Shown here in pieces: positions 9,000-20,484 of a stretch of DNA of 64,000 nt. The position numbers and the translations under genes are program-made. A model generated the notes under the pieces. That model searched no databases, was not told the origin of the DNA, and saw only the letters and a program-made list of their open reading frames with translations. Within the stretch, counting starts at the first letter, position 1, and every line of letters starts with the position of its first letter. Source of the DNA: Pseudomonas sediminis (GTDB lineage: Bacteria > Pseudomonadota > Gammaproteobacteria > Pseudomonadales > Pseudomonadaceae); NCBI RefSeq assembly GCF_002741105.1, contig NZ_NIQU01000003.1, forward strand, positions 124,001 to 188,000, in the 5' to 3' direction.

Positions 9000-11900
9000 A
9001 CATCTCCCGCCCGTTCATCCTGCGGCCGGTCGCTACCACGCTGTTGATGGTGGCGATCTTCCTCAGCGGCCTGATCGCCTATCGTCTGCTACCGGTGTCG
9101 GCGTTGCCGGAGGTGGATTACCCGACCATCCGCGTGTTGACCCTCTATCCAGGCGCCAGCCCGGATGTGATGACCAGCGCCGTGACCGCACCGCTGGAGC
9201 GCCAGTTCGGGCAGATGGCCGGGCTCAAGCAGATGTCCTCGACCAGCTCGGGCGGCGCTTCGGTGATCACCCTGCGCTTCAATCTCGATGTCTCCCTGGC
9301 GGTTGCCGAGCAGGAAGTGCAGGCGGCGATCAACGCGGCGAGTAACCTCTTGCCTGGCGATCTGCCGGCGCCGCCGGTGTACAACAAGGTCAACCCCGCT
9401 GACACACCGGTGCTGACCCTGGCGGTGAGCTCGAAGACGATGCCATTGCCGCAGGTCAACGACCTGGTCGATACCCGCCTGGCGCAGAAGCTGGCGCAAA
9501 CCAGTGGCGTCGGCTTGGTGACTCTGGCTGGCGGGCAACGTCCGGCCGTGCGCATTCGTGTCAACCCGGAGGCGCTCGCGTCTTATGGCCTGAGCCTGGC
9601 CGATGTGCGCAGCCTGATCACGGCCAGCAACGTCAACCAGCCCAAGGGCAATTTCGACGGTCCTACGCGGGTTTCCCAACTCGACGCCAACGACCAGTTG
9701 AAGTCGGTCGACGAATACCGCGAGCTGATCCTCAACTACGAGAACGGCTCGGCATTGCGCCTGAAAGATGTCGCCGAGATCATCGACGGCGCCGAGAACG
9801 AGCGCCTGGCCGCCTGGGCCAATCGCAACCAGGCGGTGTTGGTGAACGTGCAGCGCCAACCCGGCGCCAATGTCATCGATGTGGTCGACCGCATCCAAAC
9901 CCTGCTGCCACACCTGACCGAAGGCCTGCCGGCCAGCGTCGAGGTCAAGGTGCTCACCGACCGCACCCAGACCATCCGTGCTGCCGTGCGCGACGTGCAG
10001 CACGAGCTGCTGCTGGCCATCGCCCTGGTGGTGATGGTGACCTTCCTGTTCCTGCGCAAGCTGTCGGCAACCCTGATTCCGTCCATCGTCGTGCCGCTGT
10101 CGCTGATCGGCACCTTCGGCGTGATGTACCTGGCCGGTTTCACCATCAACAACCTGACGCTGATGGCGCTGACCATCGCCACCGGCTTCGTGGTCGACGA
10201 CGCCATCGTCATGCTGGAGAACATCGCCCGTCATCTGGAGGAGGGCGAAACGCCGCTCAACGCTGCGCTCAAGGGGGCCCGACAGATCGGCTTCACCCTG
10301 GTCTCGCTGACCCTTTCGCTGATCGCCGTGCTGATTCCGCTGCTGTTCATGGCCGATGTGGTGGGGCGGCTGTTCCGTGAGTTCGCCATCACCCTGGCCG
10401 TGGCCATCCTGATTTCCCTGGTGGTGTCGCTGACCCTCACGCCGATGATGTGCGCGCGCTTGCTCAAGGCCGAAAAGCCCGAGTCGGAAGGGCGCTTCTA
10501 CCACGCGGCTGGTGGCGTGATCGACCGCATGATCGAACGCTATGGCGTGTGGTTGCAGTGGGTGCTGCGTCACCAGCCGCTGACCCTGCTGGTGGCCGTG
10601 GCCACGCTGGGCCTGACCGTGCTGCTGTATATGGCGGTGCCCAAGGGCTTCTTCCCGGTACAGGATACCGGCGTGATCCAGGGCATTTCCGAGGCGCCGC
10701 AGTCGATTTCCTTCAGCGCAATGAGCGAGCGCCAACAACGTCTGGCCGACGTGATCCTGCATGATCCGGCGGTGGCCAGCCTGTCCTCGTCGATTGGTGT
10801 GGATGGCGATAACCCCACGCTCAACAGCGGCCGTTTGCTGATCAACCTGAAAACCCACGCCGAGCGCGATGTCACCGCCAGCGAGGTGATCGAGCGCTTG
10901 CGTCCGGAGCTGGCGAAGGTTCCCGGTATCGAGTTGTTCATGCAGCCGGTACAGGACCTGACCATCGAGGATCGCATCAGCCGTACCCAGTTCCAGTTCA
11001 CCCTGGAGTCGCCTGACAGCCAGTTGTTGGAAACCTGGACGCCGCGCCTGGTCGAGGCGCTGCGCGAGCAGCCGGAGCTGACCGACGTGGCCAGCGACCT
11101 GCAGAACCGCGGTCTGCAGGTGTTCCTGGATATCGACCGTGACGCCGCGGCGCGTCTGGGCATCAACGTCGGCACTATCGACGATGCCTTGTATGACGCT
11201 TTTGGCCAGCGCCAGATCAGCACCATCTACACCCAGGCCAGTCAGTACCGGGTGGTGCTGGAGAGCCGCGATGGCGGGCGTATCGGCCTGGCCGCGTTGC
11301 GTCAGATTCACGTAGCCACCGGTGATGGCCAGCAGGTGCCGCTGTCATCCCTGGCGCAAATCGAGGAGCGGCCCGCCAGTTTGCTGATCAATCATATCGG
11401 TCAGTTCCCGGCGGTTACCCTGTCGTTCAACCTGGCGCCTGGCGTGTCGCTGGGCGAGGCAGTGGCGGTGATCGAGCGGGTCGAGCAGGAGATCGGCCTG
11501 CCGGGCGGCATCAATACCCAGTTCCAGGGCGCTGCCGAGGCGTTCCGTGCGTCGTTGTCGTCGACCTTGCTGCTGATCCTGGCGGCCATCGTCACCATGT
11601 ACATCGTGCTGGGCGTGCTCTACGAGAGCTATATCCACCCGATCACCATTTTGTCCACGCTGCCGTCGGCGGGAGTCGGTGCGCTGCTGGCGTTGCTGCT
11701 CACGGGCAACGACCTGGGCCTGATCGCCATTATCGGCATCATCCTGTTGATCGGCATCGTCAAGAAGAACGCGATCATGATGATCGACTTCGCCCTCGAG
11801 GCCGAGCGCAACCAGGGCATGGCGCCTGAGGCGGCGATCTACCAGGCGGCGTTGCTGCGCTTTCGGCCAATTCTGATGACCACCCTGGCGGCGCTGTTCG

Positions 11901-12088
11901 GTGCCATTCCGCTGATGCTCGCCTCGGGCTCCGGCGCTGAGCTGCGCCAGCCACTGGGCCTGGTAATGGTCGGTGGCCTGCTGGTCAGCCAGGTGCTGAC
12001 GCTGTTCACCACGCCGGTGATCTACCTGTACTTCGATAGTCTGTCGCGGCGCTTTAGTGGGCGTAGCGCCGCCGGAGTCGCGGTATGA
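8996..12088 (+). CDS. muxB: MuxB, RND multidrug efflux pump subunit (MdtB/HAE1 family)
   Basis: 1030 residues with the classical RND layout: TM1, a large periplasmic domain, TM2-6, a second periplasmic domain (about residues 560-860) and TM8-12. TM4 carries the proton-relay pair in [16 protein letters not shown]. The MdtB-like type forms a heteromultimeric pump with the MuxC (MdtC) partner. It starts [21 protein letters not shown] and is coupled to muxA by a 4-bp overlap. A 277-bp gap filled with repeats separates it from muxC, which is unusual for tandem pump genes. Confidence 0.93.
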   Translation: MNISRPFILRPVATTLLMVAIFLSGLIAYRLLPVSALPEVDYPTIRVLTLYPGASPDVMTSAVTAPLERQFGQMAGLKQMSSTSSGGASVITLRFNLDVSLAVAEQEVQAAINAASNLLPGDLPAPPVYNKVNPADTPVLTLAVSSKTMPLPQVNDLVDTRLAQKLAQTSGVGLVTLAGGQRPAVRIRVNPEALASYGLSLADVRSLITASNVNQPKGNFDGPTRVSQLDANDQLKSVDEYRELILNYENGSALRLKDVAEIIDGAENERLAAWANRNQAVLVNVQRQPGANVIDVVDRIQTLLPHLTEGLPASVEVKVLTDRTQTIRAAVRDVQHELLLAIALVVMVTFLFLRKLSATLIPSIVVPLSLIGTFGVMYLAGFTINNLTLMALTIATGFVVDDAIVMLENIARHLEEGETPLNAALKGARQIGFTLVSLTLSLIAVLIPLLFMADVVGRLFREFAITLAVAILISLVVSLTLTPMMCARLLKAEKPESEGRFYHAAGGVIDRMIERYGVWLQWVLRHQPLTLLVAVATLGLTVLLYMAVPKGFFPVQDTGVIQGISEAPQSISFSAMSERQQRLADVILHDPAVASLSSSIGVDGDNPTLNSGRLLINLKTHAERDVTASEVIERLRPELAKVPGIELFMQPVQDLTIEDRISRTQFQFTLESPDSQLLETWTPRLVEALREQPELTDVASDLQNRGLQVFLDIDRDAAARLGINVGTIDDALYDAFGQRQISTIYTQASQYRVVLESRDGGRIGLAALRQIHVATGDGQQVPLSSLAQIEERPASLLINHIGQFPAVTLSFNLAPGVSLGEAVAVIERVEQEIGLPGGINTQFQGAAEAFRASLSSTLLLILAAIVTMYIVLGVLYESYIHPITILSTLPSAGVGALLALLLTGNDLGLIAIIGIILLIGIVKKNAIMMIDFALEAERNQGMAPEAAIYQAALLRFRPILMTTLAALFGAIPLMLASGSGAELRQPLGLVMVGGLLVSQVLTLFTTPVIYLYFDSLSRRFSGRSAAGVAV

Positions 12089-12097
12089 ACCGCCGTG

Positions 12098-12175
12098 GTA
12101 GGAGCGGCTTCAGCCGCGAACAGGTCGTTGCAGGGGATTCGCGGCTGAAGCGGAATGCCGCCCAGCCGCTCCTAC
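12098..12175 (+). repeat. Inverted pair of Pseudomonas REP elements
   Basis: A first unit GTAGGAGCGGCTTCAGCCG (to 12120, ending CGAA) faces a second with TTCGCGGCTGAAGC at 12138-12151 and AGCCGCTCCTAC at 12164-12175. Each unit has the short internal hairpin typical of REP sequences. The second unit is expanded by about 12 bp between its arms. It lies between the muxB stop and the MITE-like element. Confidence 0.75.
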
Positions 12176-12176
12176 A

Positions 12177-12331
12177 GGGCATCTCTAAAAACGTAGGCGA
12201 GGCAGCCAGCGCAAGGCAAAAGCAGGCGAAAAAGCGGAGTTTACGAGTTGTAAATGAGCATTTGACCGGGCTGGCGTTCCAGCCTGTTTTTAACGCAGCG
12301 ATGGCAACGCAGGTAGTTTTTAGAGGTGCCC
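12177..12331 (+). mobile_element. MITE-like element of about 155 bp between muxB and muxC
   Basis: Terminal inverted repeats GGGCATCTCTAAAAAC (12177-12192) and GTTTTTAGAGGTGCCC (12316-12331) match with one mismatch over 16 bp. The flanks share a direct repeat: CCTACAGG (12171-12178) recurs as CCTACAGG (12330-12337). Depending on where the ends are drawn, the target duplication is 4 to 8 bp. The duplicated sequence is the conserved tail of the adjacent REP unit, so the element seems to have landed in the REP. It has no coding capacity and would need a transposase in trans. The family was not identified. Confidence 0.65.
12269..12291 (+). terminator. Terminator-like hairpin inside the MITE-like element
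   Basis: GGCTGG (12269-12274) and CCAGCC (12279-12284) pair around a CGTT loop, followed by TGTTTTT. The orientation would stop transcription coming from muxB before muxC. The stem is only 6 bp, so partial rather than complete termination is expected. Confidence 0.45.
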
Positions 12332-12365
12332 TACAGGGCTGGCGAAGCCTTGAGGCCAGGCGCGC

Positions 12366-15300
12366 ATGAACCTCTCCGCCCCCTTCATTCGCCGTCCGGT
12401 GGCCACGCTGCTGCTGAGTCTGGCGATCATGCTGCTCGGCGGCGTCAGCTTCGGCCTGCTACCGGTGGCGCCGTTGCCACAGATGGATTTCCCCACCATC
12501 ACCGTGCAGGCCAGCCTGCCTGGCGCCAGTCCGCAGATCATGGCCTCGACCGTGGCCACGCCGCTGGAACGCTCGCTCGGCTCGATCGCCGGGGTCAGCC
12601 AGATGAACAGCCGCAGCAGCCAGGGCAGCACGCGGATCATGATCCAGTTCGACCTGGACAAGGACATCAACACCGCGGCGCGCGAGGTACAGGCGGCGAT
12701 CAATGCGGCGCGCGAACTGCTGCCCAGCGGCATGCGCACCATGCCCAGCTATCGCAAGATCAACCCGTCGCAGGCACCGATCATGGTGCTGTCGCTGACC
12801 AGTACCACTCTGAATAAGGGCCAGCTATACGACGTGGCGTCGACCATCCTGGCGCAAAAGCTGTCCCAGGTTGGCGGTGTGGGCGAGGTGCAGGTCGGCG
12901 GTAGTTCGCTGCCGGCAGTAAGGGTTTCCCTCGAGCCGCGTCTGCTCGATCACTATGGCATTGCGCTGGACGAAGTGCGCCAGACCATCGCAGCCAGCAA
13001 CGCCCTGCGTCCCAAGGGCGCGGTCGAGGACGAGCAGCGCCGTTGGCAGGTGCAGGCCAGCGACCAGTTGGCCAAGGCTGCCGATTATCTGCCGATGATC
13101 ATCCGCTACCAGGACGGCGCTGCCGTGCGCCTGGGCGACGTGGCCACGGTTACCGATGGCGTCGAAGACCGCTACAACAGCGGCTTCTACAACGACAAGG
13201 AAGCGGTGCTGCTGGTGATCAATCGGCAGAGTGGGGCGAATATCCTGCAGACCATCAGCGACATCCGCGCCGAGCTGCCAGCACTGCGTGAGGTGATTCC
13301 TGCCAGCGTCGAGCTGGAGGTGGCGATGGATCGCTCGCCGGTAATCCGTGCCACCCTGCACGAGGCCGAGCAGACCCTGCTGATTGCCGTGGGTCTGGTG
13401 ATCCTGGTGGTGCTGGCGTTTCTCGGACGTTGGCGGGCAGCGCTGATTCCGGCGCTGGCGGTGCCGGTGTCGCTGATCGGTAGTTTCGCCGCCATGTACC
13501 TGCTGGGGTTCTCGCTGAACAACCTGTCGCTGATGGCGCTGATCATCGCCACCGGCCTGGTGGTGGACGATGCCATCGTGGTGTTGGAGAACATCGCCCG
13601 GCACATCCATAACGGCGAGAAGCCGATGGCTGCGGCGTTCAAAGGCACGCGTGAGGTGGGTTTCACCTTGCTGTCGATGAACCTGTCGCTGGTGGCGGTG
13701 TTCATCTCCATCCTGTTCATGGGCGGCATCGTCGAGCGGCTGTTCCGTGAGTTTTCCATCACCCTGGCCGTGGCGGTGGTGATTTCCCTGCTGGTGTCGC
13801 TGACGTTGACGCCGATGCTCTGCGCGCGCTGGCTCAAGGCCGAGGACGAACAGCCGCGCGGCCGCCTGCAGCAATGGGGTGATCGCCTGCAGACGCGGGT
13901 GCTGGCTATCTACGGGCGTTCGCTGGACTGGGCACTGCGTCATTCGTTGCTGATGGTCATCAGCCTGCTGGCGACCATCGCCTTGAACGTCTATCTGTTC
14001 GTCAGCATTCCCAAGACCTTCATGCCGCAGCAGGATACTGGCCAGTTGATCGGCTTCATTCGCGGCGACAATGGGCTGTCCTTCCAGGTCATGCAGCCGA
14101 AGATGGAAATTTTCCGCAAGGCGGTGCTGGCCGATCCGGCGGTGGACAGTGTGGCTGGCTTCATCGGCGGCGCAGGCGGGATCAACAATGCCTTCATGAT
14201 CGTGCGCCTGAAGCCCATCAGCGAGCGTGGCGTGTCATCACAACAGGTGATCAACCGCCTGCGTGCCACGGTGCCGAAGGTGCCCGGTGGGCGCATGTTC
14301 CTCATGCCGGACCAGGACCTGCAGATCGGTGGGCGCGAGGGGCGTAGTTCGGAGAACGAGTACATGCTGCTCTCGGGCGATCTCGATGCCCTGCGTGAGT
14401 GGCTACCCAAGGTGCGCGAGGCGCTGCGTGCGCTGCCCGAGCTGACCGATATCGACGCCCGCGAGAACAGTGGAGCCCAGCAAATTCGTCTGGTAGTGGA
14501 TCGAGAGGCAGCGCAGCGCCTGGGCGTGGAAATGAGCATGATCACCGCGGTGCTCAATAACGCCTTCAGTCAGCGTCAGGTTTCCACCATCTACGAAGCG
14601 TTGAACCAGTACAGCGTGGTGATGGAGATCAACCCACGCTACGCCCAGCATCCCGAGGCGCTGGACCAGATTCAGCTGATTACCGCCGATGGCGCACGGG
14701 TGCCGCTGTCCACCTTCGCCCATTGGGAGCGCAGCCTGGAAGAGGATCGGGTCAACCACCAGGGCCAGTTCGCCGCCGAGAGCATCGGTTTTTCCCTGGC
14801 CGAAGGTGTCAGCCTGGATCAGGCCAGCCGCGCCGTCGACAGCGCCGTGGCTCGTGTCGGCCTGCCCAGCGAGGTGCAGGGTATGCTGGGCGGCACCGGC
14901 GCGGCGTTTCAGCAGACCCAGGGCAATCAGCCGCTGATGATCCTATTGGCTCTGGTGGTGGTGTACATCGTATTGGGCGTGCTCTACGAGAGCTACGTGC
15001 ATCCGCTGACCATTCTTTCGACCTTGCCGTCGGCCGGAGTTGGCGCCTTGCTGGCGTTGCAACTGGTGGGCATGGAGTTCAGCCTGATCTCGCTGCTGGG
15101 GTTGTTCCTGCTGATCGGCATCGTCAAGAAGAATGCCATTCTGATGGTCGATCTGGCCCTGCAACTAGAGCGCGGTGAGCGCCTGAGTCCGCAGGAGTCT
15201 ATCCGCCAGGCGTGCCTGTTGCGTTTCCGACCGATCATGATGACTACCCTGGCTGCGATCCTGGGGGCCTTGCCGCTGGTGCTGGGCAGTGCCGAAGGTT

Positions 15301-15470
15301 CGGAGATGCGTCAACCGCTGGGTATCACCATCGTCGGTGGTCTGGTGCTGAGCCAGATGCTGACGCTCTATACCACTCCGGTGGTCTACCTCTATTTCGA
15401 CCGCCTGCGCCATCGCGTCAACCGCTGGCGCGGCGTGCGCACCGATGCTTCGTTGGAAAATCCGCTATGA
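12366..15470 (+). CDS. muxC: MuxC, RND multidrug efflux pump subunit (MdtC/HAE1 family)
   Basis: 1034 residues, similar in layout to the preceding MuxB: TM1 after [17 protein letters not shown], periplasmic porter domains, the TM4 relay motif [16 protein letters not shown] and the C-terminal TM bundle with [19 protein letters not shown]. It is the partner subunit in a MuxB-MuxC heterotrimer. AGG lies 5 bp before the ATG. The gene stops in an ATGA overlap with opmB (15467-15470). It depends on read-through across the REP and MITE region or on a promoter located there. Confidence 0.93.
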   Translation: MNLSAPFIRRPVATLLLSLAIMLLGGVSFGLLPVAPLPQMDFPTITVQASLPGASPQIMASTVATPLERSLGSIAGVSQMNSRSSQGSTRIMIQFDLDKDINTAAREVQAAINAARELLPSGMRTMPSYRKINPSQAPIMVLSLTSTTLNKGQLYDVASTILAQKLSQVGGVGEVQVGGSSLPAVRVSLEPRLLDHYGIALDEVRQTIAASNALRPKGAVEDEQRRWQVQASDQLAKAADYLPMIIRYQDGAAVRLGDVATVTDGVEDRYNSGFYNDKEAVLLVINRQSGANILQTISDIRAELPALREVIPASVELEVAMDRSPVIRATLHEAEQTLLIAVGLVILVVLAFLGRWRAALIPALAVPVSLIGSFAAMYLLGFSLNNLSLMALIIATGLVVDDAIVVLENIARHIHNGEKPMAAAFKGTREVGFTLLSMNLSLVAVFISILFMGGIVERLFREFSITLAVAVVISLLVSLTLTPMLCARWLKAEDEQPRGRLQQWGDRLQTRVLAIYGRSLDWALRHSLLMVISLLATIALNVYLFVSIPKTFMPQQDTGQLIGFIRGDNGLSFQVMQPKMEIFRKAVLADPAVDSVAGFIGGAGGINNAFMIVRLKPISERGVSSQQVINRLRATVPKVPGGRMFLMPDQDLQIGGREGRSSENEYMLLSGDLDALREWLPKVREALRALPELTDIDARENSGAQQIRLVVDREAAQRLGVEMSMITAVLNNAFSQRQVSTIYEALNQYSVVMEINPRYAQHPEALDQIQLITADGARVPLSTFAHWERSLEEDRVNHQGQFAAESIGFSLAEGVSLDQASRAVDSAVARVGLPSEVQGMLGGTGAAFQQTQGNQPLMILLALVVVYIVLGVLYESYVHPLTILSTLPSAGVGALLALQLVGMEFSLISLLGLFLLIGIVKKNAILMVDLALQLERGERLSPQESIRQACLLRFRPIMMTTLAAILGALPLVLGSAEGSEMRQPLGITIVGGLVLSQMLTLYTTPVVYLYFDRLRHRVNRWRGVRTDASLENPL

Positions 15471-16936
15471 ATCGAGCTCCTTTCGCCCGAACTCTTGTCT
15501 CCTTGCTGCTCGCCGGCGTGCTGGGCGGCTGCGCCCTGGGGCCTGACTATCAGCGTCCCGAACTGGCGGCACCTGCGCAGTTCAAGCAAGTCGATGGTTG
15601 GAAAACCGCGGCGCCGGCCGATGCTCTGGAGCGTGGCAACTGGTGGGCGCTGTACGGCGATGCCGAGCTCAATGCACTGGCCGAGCGTCTGCAGTTGTCC
15701 AACCAGAACCTGGCCGCCGCCGAAGCCCAGTATCGCCAGGCGCGGGCGTTGGTACGTGGTGCGCGGGCCAGTTTCTATCCGACATTATCCGGTAGCGCCG
15801 GGGTGACGCGGGCCGGGCAGGGCGGTGGTGACAGCACCATTCGCACCACAGATGGCGTTACCGTCAGCGGTTCTGGAGCATCAAGCATCTCCAAGAGCTA
15901 TGACCTCAGCCTCAATGCCGCCTGGGAGCTGGATCTCTGGGGCAAACTGCGCCGTGGTCTGGAGGCCAGTCGTGCCGAGTTCGACGCCAGCGCCGCCGAT
16001 CTGGCCGCAGCGCGCCTGAGCCTGCAGAGCGAGTTGGTGCAGAACTACCTGCAGCTGCGCATCCTCGACGAACAGAAGCGTTTGCTCGACGCCACCGTGG
16101 CCGCTTACGCGCGCTCCTTACGGCTGACCGAGAACCAGTATCGTGCCGGGATCGTGCCCAAGTCCGACGTGTCCCAGGCCACCACCCAGCTCAAGAGTAC
16201 CCAGGCACAGGCCATCGATCTCGAGTGGCAGCGCGCGCAGCTTGAGCATGCCATTGCCGTGCTGGTCGGCGTCAGCCCGGCCGAACTGTCCATCGCGCCA
16301 CGCGAAAGCTTGCCGGCATTACCCCAGGTGCCCATGGCGCTGCCTTCGCAGTTGCTCGAGCGCCGTCCTGACGTCGCCGCGGCCGAGCGCCGGGTGATGG
16401 CGGCCAACGCGCAGATCGGTGTAGCCGAGGCGGCGTGGTTCCCCGATCTGACGATTTCGGCCAGCGGCGGTTACCGGGGCAGCAGCTTCGCCGACTGGAT
16501 CGAAGTGCCCAACCGCTTCTGGTCGCTAGGCCCGCAACTGGCGCTGACCCTGTTCGACGGCGGTGCGCGCCGCGCGGAGCTGGAGCGCAGCGAAGCCGCC
16601 TATGATCAGACCGTGGCGCAATACCGCCAGACGGTGCTGGACAGCTTCCGCGAGGTGGAGGACTACCTGGTGCAGCTGCGCGTGCTGGAGCAGGAGAGCG
16701 GGGTGCAGCAGGAGGCGTTGGATGCGGCGCGCGAGTCGCTGCGTCTGATCGAAAACCAGTACCGCGCCGGTACCGTCGACTACAACAGCGTGGTCACCGT
16801 ACAGGCCACTGCGCTGAACAACGAACGTACCAACCTCACCCTGCTGGGTAGCCGGCTGACAGCCAGTGTGCAGTTGATCGCTGCTCTGGGTGGCGGCTGG
16901 CAGCTGCAGCAATTGCACGATGGCGAGGGTCAGTAG
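15467..16936 (+). CDS. opmB: OpmB, outer-membrane efflux channel lipoprotein (NodT/OprM family)
   Basis: 489 residues. A signal peptide of the lipoprotein type has [15 protein letters not shown] with the lipidated Cys at residue 22. Two OEP repeats follow, each with a long coiled-coil helical pair (about residues 70-270 and 290-480) and the repeated ENQYRAG motif ([11 protein letters not shown] and [11 protein letters not shown]). It is a trimeric TolC-like channel that completes the MuxABC tripartite pump. It overlaps muxC by 4 bp. No convincing terminator was seen in the 155 bp before mucR. Confidence 0.93.
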   Translation: MNRAPFARTLVSLLLAGVLGGCALGPDYQRPELAAPAQFKQVDGWKTAAPADALERGNWWALYGDAELNALAERLQLSNQNLAAAEAQYRQARALVRGARASFYPTLSGSAGVTRAGQGGGDSTIRTTDGVTVSGSGASSISKSYDLSLNAAWELDLWGKLRRGLEASRAEFDASAADLAAARLSLQSELVQNYLQLRILDEQKRLLDATVAAYARSLRLTENQYRAGIVPKSDVSQATTQLKSTQAQAIDLEWQRAQLEHAIAVLVGVSPAELSIAPRESLPALPQVPMALPSQLLERRPDVAAAERRVMAANAQIGVAEAAWFPDLTISASGGYRGSSFADWIEVPNRFWSLGPQLALTLFDGGARRAELERSEAAYDQTVAQYRQTVLDSFREVEDYLVQLRVLEQESGVQQEALDAARESLRLIENQYRAGTVDYNSVVTVQATALNNERTNLTLLGSRLTASVQLIAALGGGWQLQQLHDGEGQ

Positions 16937-17091
16937 AGGAGAATAAGCATCAGGTGCATGCGCAGCCTGACCTGGGAGCTAAGTTTCCGCTAAGATTCGC
17001 ACTCTAGTATCAAGTGATCGCAACTGGCCATTATTGGTGTGGGGCAGCTATTGCCCTTCGGTCGTGCGTCCTTTCTGTTCAGAGTCCCGCG

Positions 17092-19140
17092 ATGCTGATT
17101 GGTAGTTACGATTTCGCCCTGGTCTTTCTCTCGCTTTGCGTGGCGATCCTGGCGTCCTATACCGCCCTCGACCTGGCGGGGCGTATCACTGGCGCCCAGG
17201 GTGCGGCGCGGGTGCTGTGGATCGGCGGTGGTGCCGTGGCCATGGGGCTCGGCATCTGGTCCATGCACTTCGTCGGCATGCTCGCCTTCAGACTGCCGAT
17301 AGACCTTGGCTACGACCTTGCCATCACCCTGCTCTCACTGGCCATCGCCATGCTCGCCTCAGGCTTTGCCTTGTGGTTGGTCAGCCAGCCCGAACTGCCG
17401 GCCTGGCATCTATGCCTGGGTGCTGTAGCCATGGGCGCCGGCATCGGTGCGATGCATTACATCGGCATGGCCGCGATGCGCATGCAGCCCGGTATCGTCT
17501 ATGACCCGCTGCTCTTCGCGCTGTCGCTGCTGATCGCTGTCGCCGCCTCTGGCGCTGCCTTGCTCATCGCCTTCCGCCTGCGCCGTCATACGCGCCATGT
17601 GCGTTTGTTTCGCGGCGGGGCGGCGGTGATCATGGGCTTTGCCATCGTCGGCATGCATTACACTGGCATGGCAGCTGCGAATTTCCCCGAAGGCAGCTTC
17701 TGCGGCGCAGCCTTCAGCGGCCTGGACAGCGGTTGGCTGGCGAGCCTGGTGATCGTCACAACCCTTGCCGTGCTGGCCATCGCCTTGCTGACCTCGATTC
17801 TCGACGCACGTCTGGAAGCACGCACCGAACTGTTGAGCAGTTCGCTGGCCAAGGCCAATGCCGAACTCACCCAGTTGGCACTGCACGATGGCCTGACCAA
17901 GCTGCCCAATCGCCTGCTGCTGGAAGATCGCATCAATCAGAACATCCTCAAGTTGCAGCGCAATGGCGGTTATTTCGCCTTGCTGTTCATGGACCTGGAC
18001 GGCTTCAAACCGGTAAACGATGCCTTTGGTCATCACGTTGGTGATCAATTGTTGGTCGCGGTGGCGCAGCGTCTGCGTGCCCATCTACGCGCCAATGACA
18101 GCCTGGCGCGTATCGGTGGTGACGAGTTCGTGCTGCTGGCCGAGTTGCGTCATCCGGATGATGCAAGCAACGTGGCCAGCCATGTGGTGGGGCTGCTCAG
18201 TCAGCCCTTCGAGATCGACGGTCATGAGCTGCGTGTCTCCACCAGTGTGGGGATTGCGTTGTATCCGGGAGATGGTATCGATCAGCAGGAGTTGCTGGTC
18301 AATGCTGATGCCGCGATGTATCACGCCAAGAGTCTGGGCAAGAACGGTTACAGCTTCTTCAAGAGTTCGATGAACACCAATGCGCGGCAGCAACTGCAGT
18401 TGCTGCATGATCTGCGCGTGGCCCTGGAGCGCGGCGAGCTGCGCCTGCACTACCAGCCAAAGTTCGCCAGCGGCTCTGGGCGCATGCTCGGTGCCGAGGC
18501 CTTGCTGCGTTGGCAGCATCCGCAGCAGGGGTTGCTGGCGCCGGTGCGCTTCATCGGGCTGGCGGAGAAGACTGGGCTGATCATTCCCATCGGTGACTGG
18601 GTGCTGGATGAAGCCTGTCGGCAAATGCGCTTGTGGTACGAGCAGGGCCATCAGGACTGGCGCGTGGCGGTGAACCTCTCGGCGCTGCAGTTCTGCCATG
18701 GTGAACTGGTCGAAACCGTGCGCCAGACCTTGGCCAGGCATGCGCTGCCGGCCAATTGCCTGACTCTGGAAATCACCGAAAGCACTGCCATGCATGATGT
18801 GAGCGCCAGCCAAGTGATTCTCGAACAGCTCGCCGAAATGGGGGTGGACATCGCCATCGACGATTTCGGTACCGGCTATTCAAGCCTGCTCTATCTCAAG
18901 CGTTTGCCAGCTAATGAACTGAAGATCGACCGTGGTTTCGTGCGAGACCTGGAGCACGACGGCGATGACATGGCTATCGTCTCCGCCATCGTTGCCCTGG
19001 GCCAAGCGCTTGACCTGCGCATCGTCGCCGAAGGGGTCGAGACGCCCGAGCAACAGGCGTTCCTTACCGAATTGGGCTGTGACTCGTTGCAGGGTTACCT
19101 GCTCGGGCATCCACTACCGCCCGAGCATATTCCCAGCTGA
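17092..19140 (+). CDS. mucR: MucR-like MHYT-GGDEF-EAL cyclic-di-GMP protein
   Basis: 682 residues. The N-terminal MHYT sensor has seven membrane helices (about residues 1-250) with three repeats, seen as MHFVGM, MHYIGM and MHYTGM, thought to bind metal or gas. A GGDEF domain (motif intact in RIGGDEFVLL) and an EAL domain (GAEALLRWQHP, DDFGTGYSSL) follow, so both diguanylate cyclase and phosphodiesterase activity are possible. The architecture and size match P. aeruginosa MucR, which affects alginate production and biofilm dispersal. The start at 17092 begins the first helix. It is convergent with dctP. Confidence 0.88.
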   Translation: MLIGSYDFALVFLSLCVAILASYTALDLAGRITGAQGAARVLWIGGGAVAMGLGIWSMHFVGMLAFRLPIDLGYDLAITLLSLAIAMLASGFALWLVSQPELPAWHLCLGAVAMGAGIGAMHYIGMAAMRMQPGIVYDPLLFALSLLIAVAASGAALLIAFRLRRHTRHVRLFRGGAAVIMGFAIVGMHYTGMAAANFPEGSFCGAAFSGLDSGWLASLVIVTTLAVLAIALLTSILDARLEARTELLSSSLAKANAELTQLALHDGLTKLPNRLLLEDRINQNILKLQRNGGYFALLFMDLDGFKPVNDAFGHHVGDQLLVAVAQRLRAHLRANDSLARIGGDEFVLLAELRHPDDASNVASHVVGLLSQPFEIDGHELRVSTSVGIALYPGDGIDQQELLVNADAAMYHAKSLGKNGYSFFKSSMNTNARQQLQLLHDLRVALERGELRLHYQPKFASGSGRMLGAEALLRWQHPQQGLLAPVRFIGLAEKTGLIIPIGDWVLDEACRQMRLWYEQGHQDWRVAVNLSALQFCHGELVETVRQTLARHALPANCLTLEITESTAMHDVSASQVILEQLAEMGVDIAIDDFGTGYSSLLYLKRLPANELKIDRGFVRDLEHDGDDMAIVSAIVALGQALDLRIVAEGVETPEQQAFLTELGCDSLQGYLLGHPLPPEHIPS

Positions 19141-19148
19141 TCGGTGCT

Positions 19149-19164
19149 TGGCGGATATCCGCCA
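19149..19164. promoter_or_regulatory. Palindrome TGGCGGATATCCGCCA, third copy of the dctP-region motif
   Basis: A perfect 16-bp palindrome directly abutting the dctP stop codon, in the 24 bp between the convergent mucR and dctP genes. It shares the consensus TGGCGRATWWCCGCCA with the copies at 20313-20328 and 20374-20389. No T-run follows, so it does not look like a terminator. Its role is unknown. Confidence 0.55.
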
Positions 19165-20274
<1,110 letters not shown>

Positions 20275-20294
20275 TCAGAGCTGATCCTTGCATG

Positions 20295-20309
20295 GCAAGG
20301 GTTATGCCA
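20295..20309 (-). promoter_or_regulatory. Sigma54 (RpoN) promoter of dctP
   Basis: On the minus strand the sequence is TGGCATAACCCTTGC: GG and GC elements with the correct spacing of seven bases between TGGC and TTGC. The predicted start is near 20283, giving a leader of about 110 nt before the dctP ATG. The known dependence of dicarboxylate TRAP genes on RpoN supports it. Confidence 0.75.
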
Positions 20310-20312
20310 GTG

Positions 20313-20328
20313 TGGCGAATTTCCGCCA
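20313..20328. promoter_or_regulatory. Palindrome TGGCGAATTTCCGCCA next to the sigma54 promoter
   Basis: This is copy 1 of the motif TGGCGRATWWCCGCCA, immediately upstream of the -24 element. Its centre is 61 bp from copy 2, about six helical turns. It is a candidate binding site for an enhancer-binding protein, or, given its closeness to the promoter, for a repressor. Confidence 0.55.
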
Positions 20329-20373
20329 GCCTGCCAGGGCTGGTAAAAAGCCTGTGATCTGGCGCACAGGCGG

Positions 20374-20389
20374 TGGCGGATAACCGCCA
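20374..20389. promoter_or_regulatory. Palindrome TGGCGGATAACCGCCA, upstream activator candidate of dctP
   Basis: This is copy 2 of the motif, centred about 100 bp upstream of the predicted sigma54 start, a normal distance for an enhancer-binding protein site. Confidence 0.55.
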
Positions 20390-20484
20390 TGTTCCAGAAG
20401 CTTTACAGCGGAAAACTGCCGGTGGCGGAGTGCGGCGCGTGGCCTGTTATCCTCTGCCGGTCGAATGAAGCCAGGAGTTTTCTG

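Noticed and set aside
9089..11311. 740-codon open frame on the minus strand opposite muxB
   Set aside because: Rich in His, Gln and Arg as expected for the reverse of a high-GC gene; muxB is clearly real.
12085..12369. 94-codon open frame between muxB and muxC
   Set aside because: It is made of the REP pair and the MITE-like element and is not a gene.
20313..20389. Repeated palindromes near dctP as a CRISPR array
   Set aside because: Only two copies of 16 bp here, spaced 45 bp apart, next to a promoter; no array structure and no cas genes.
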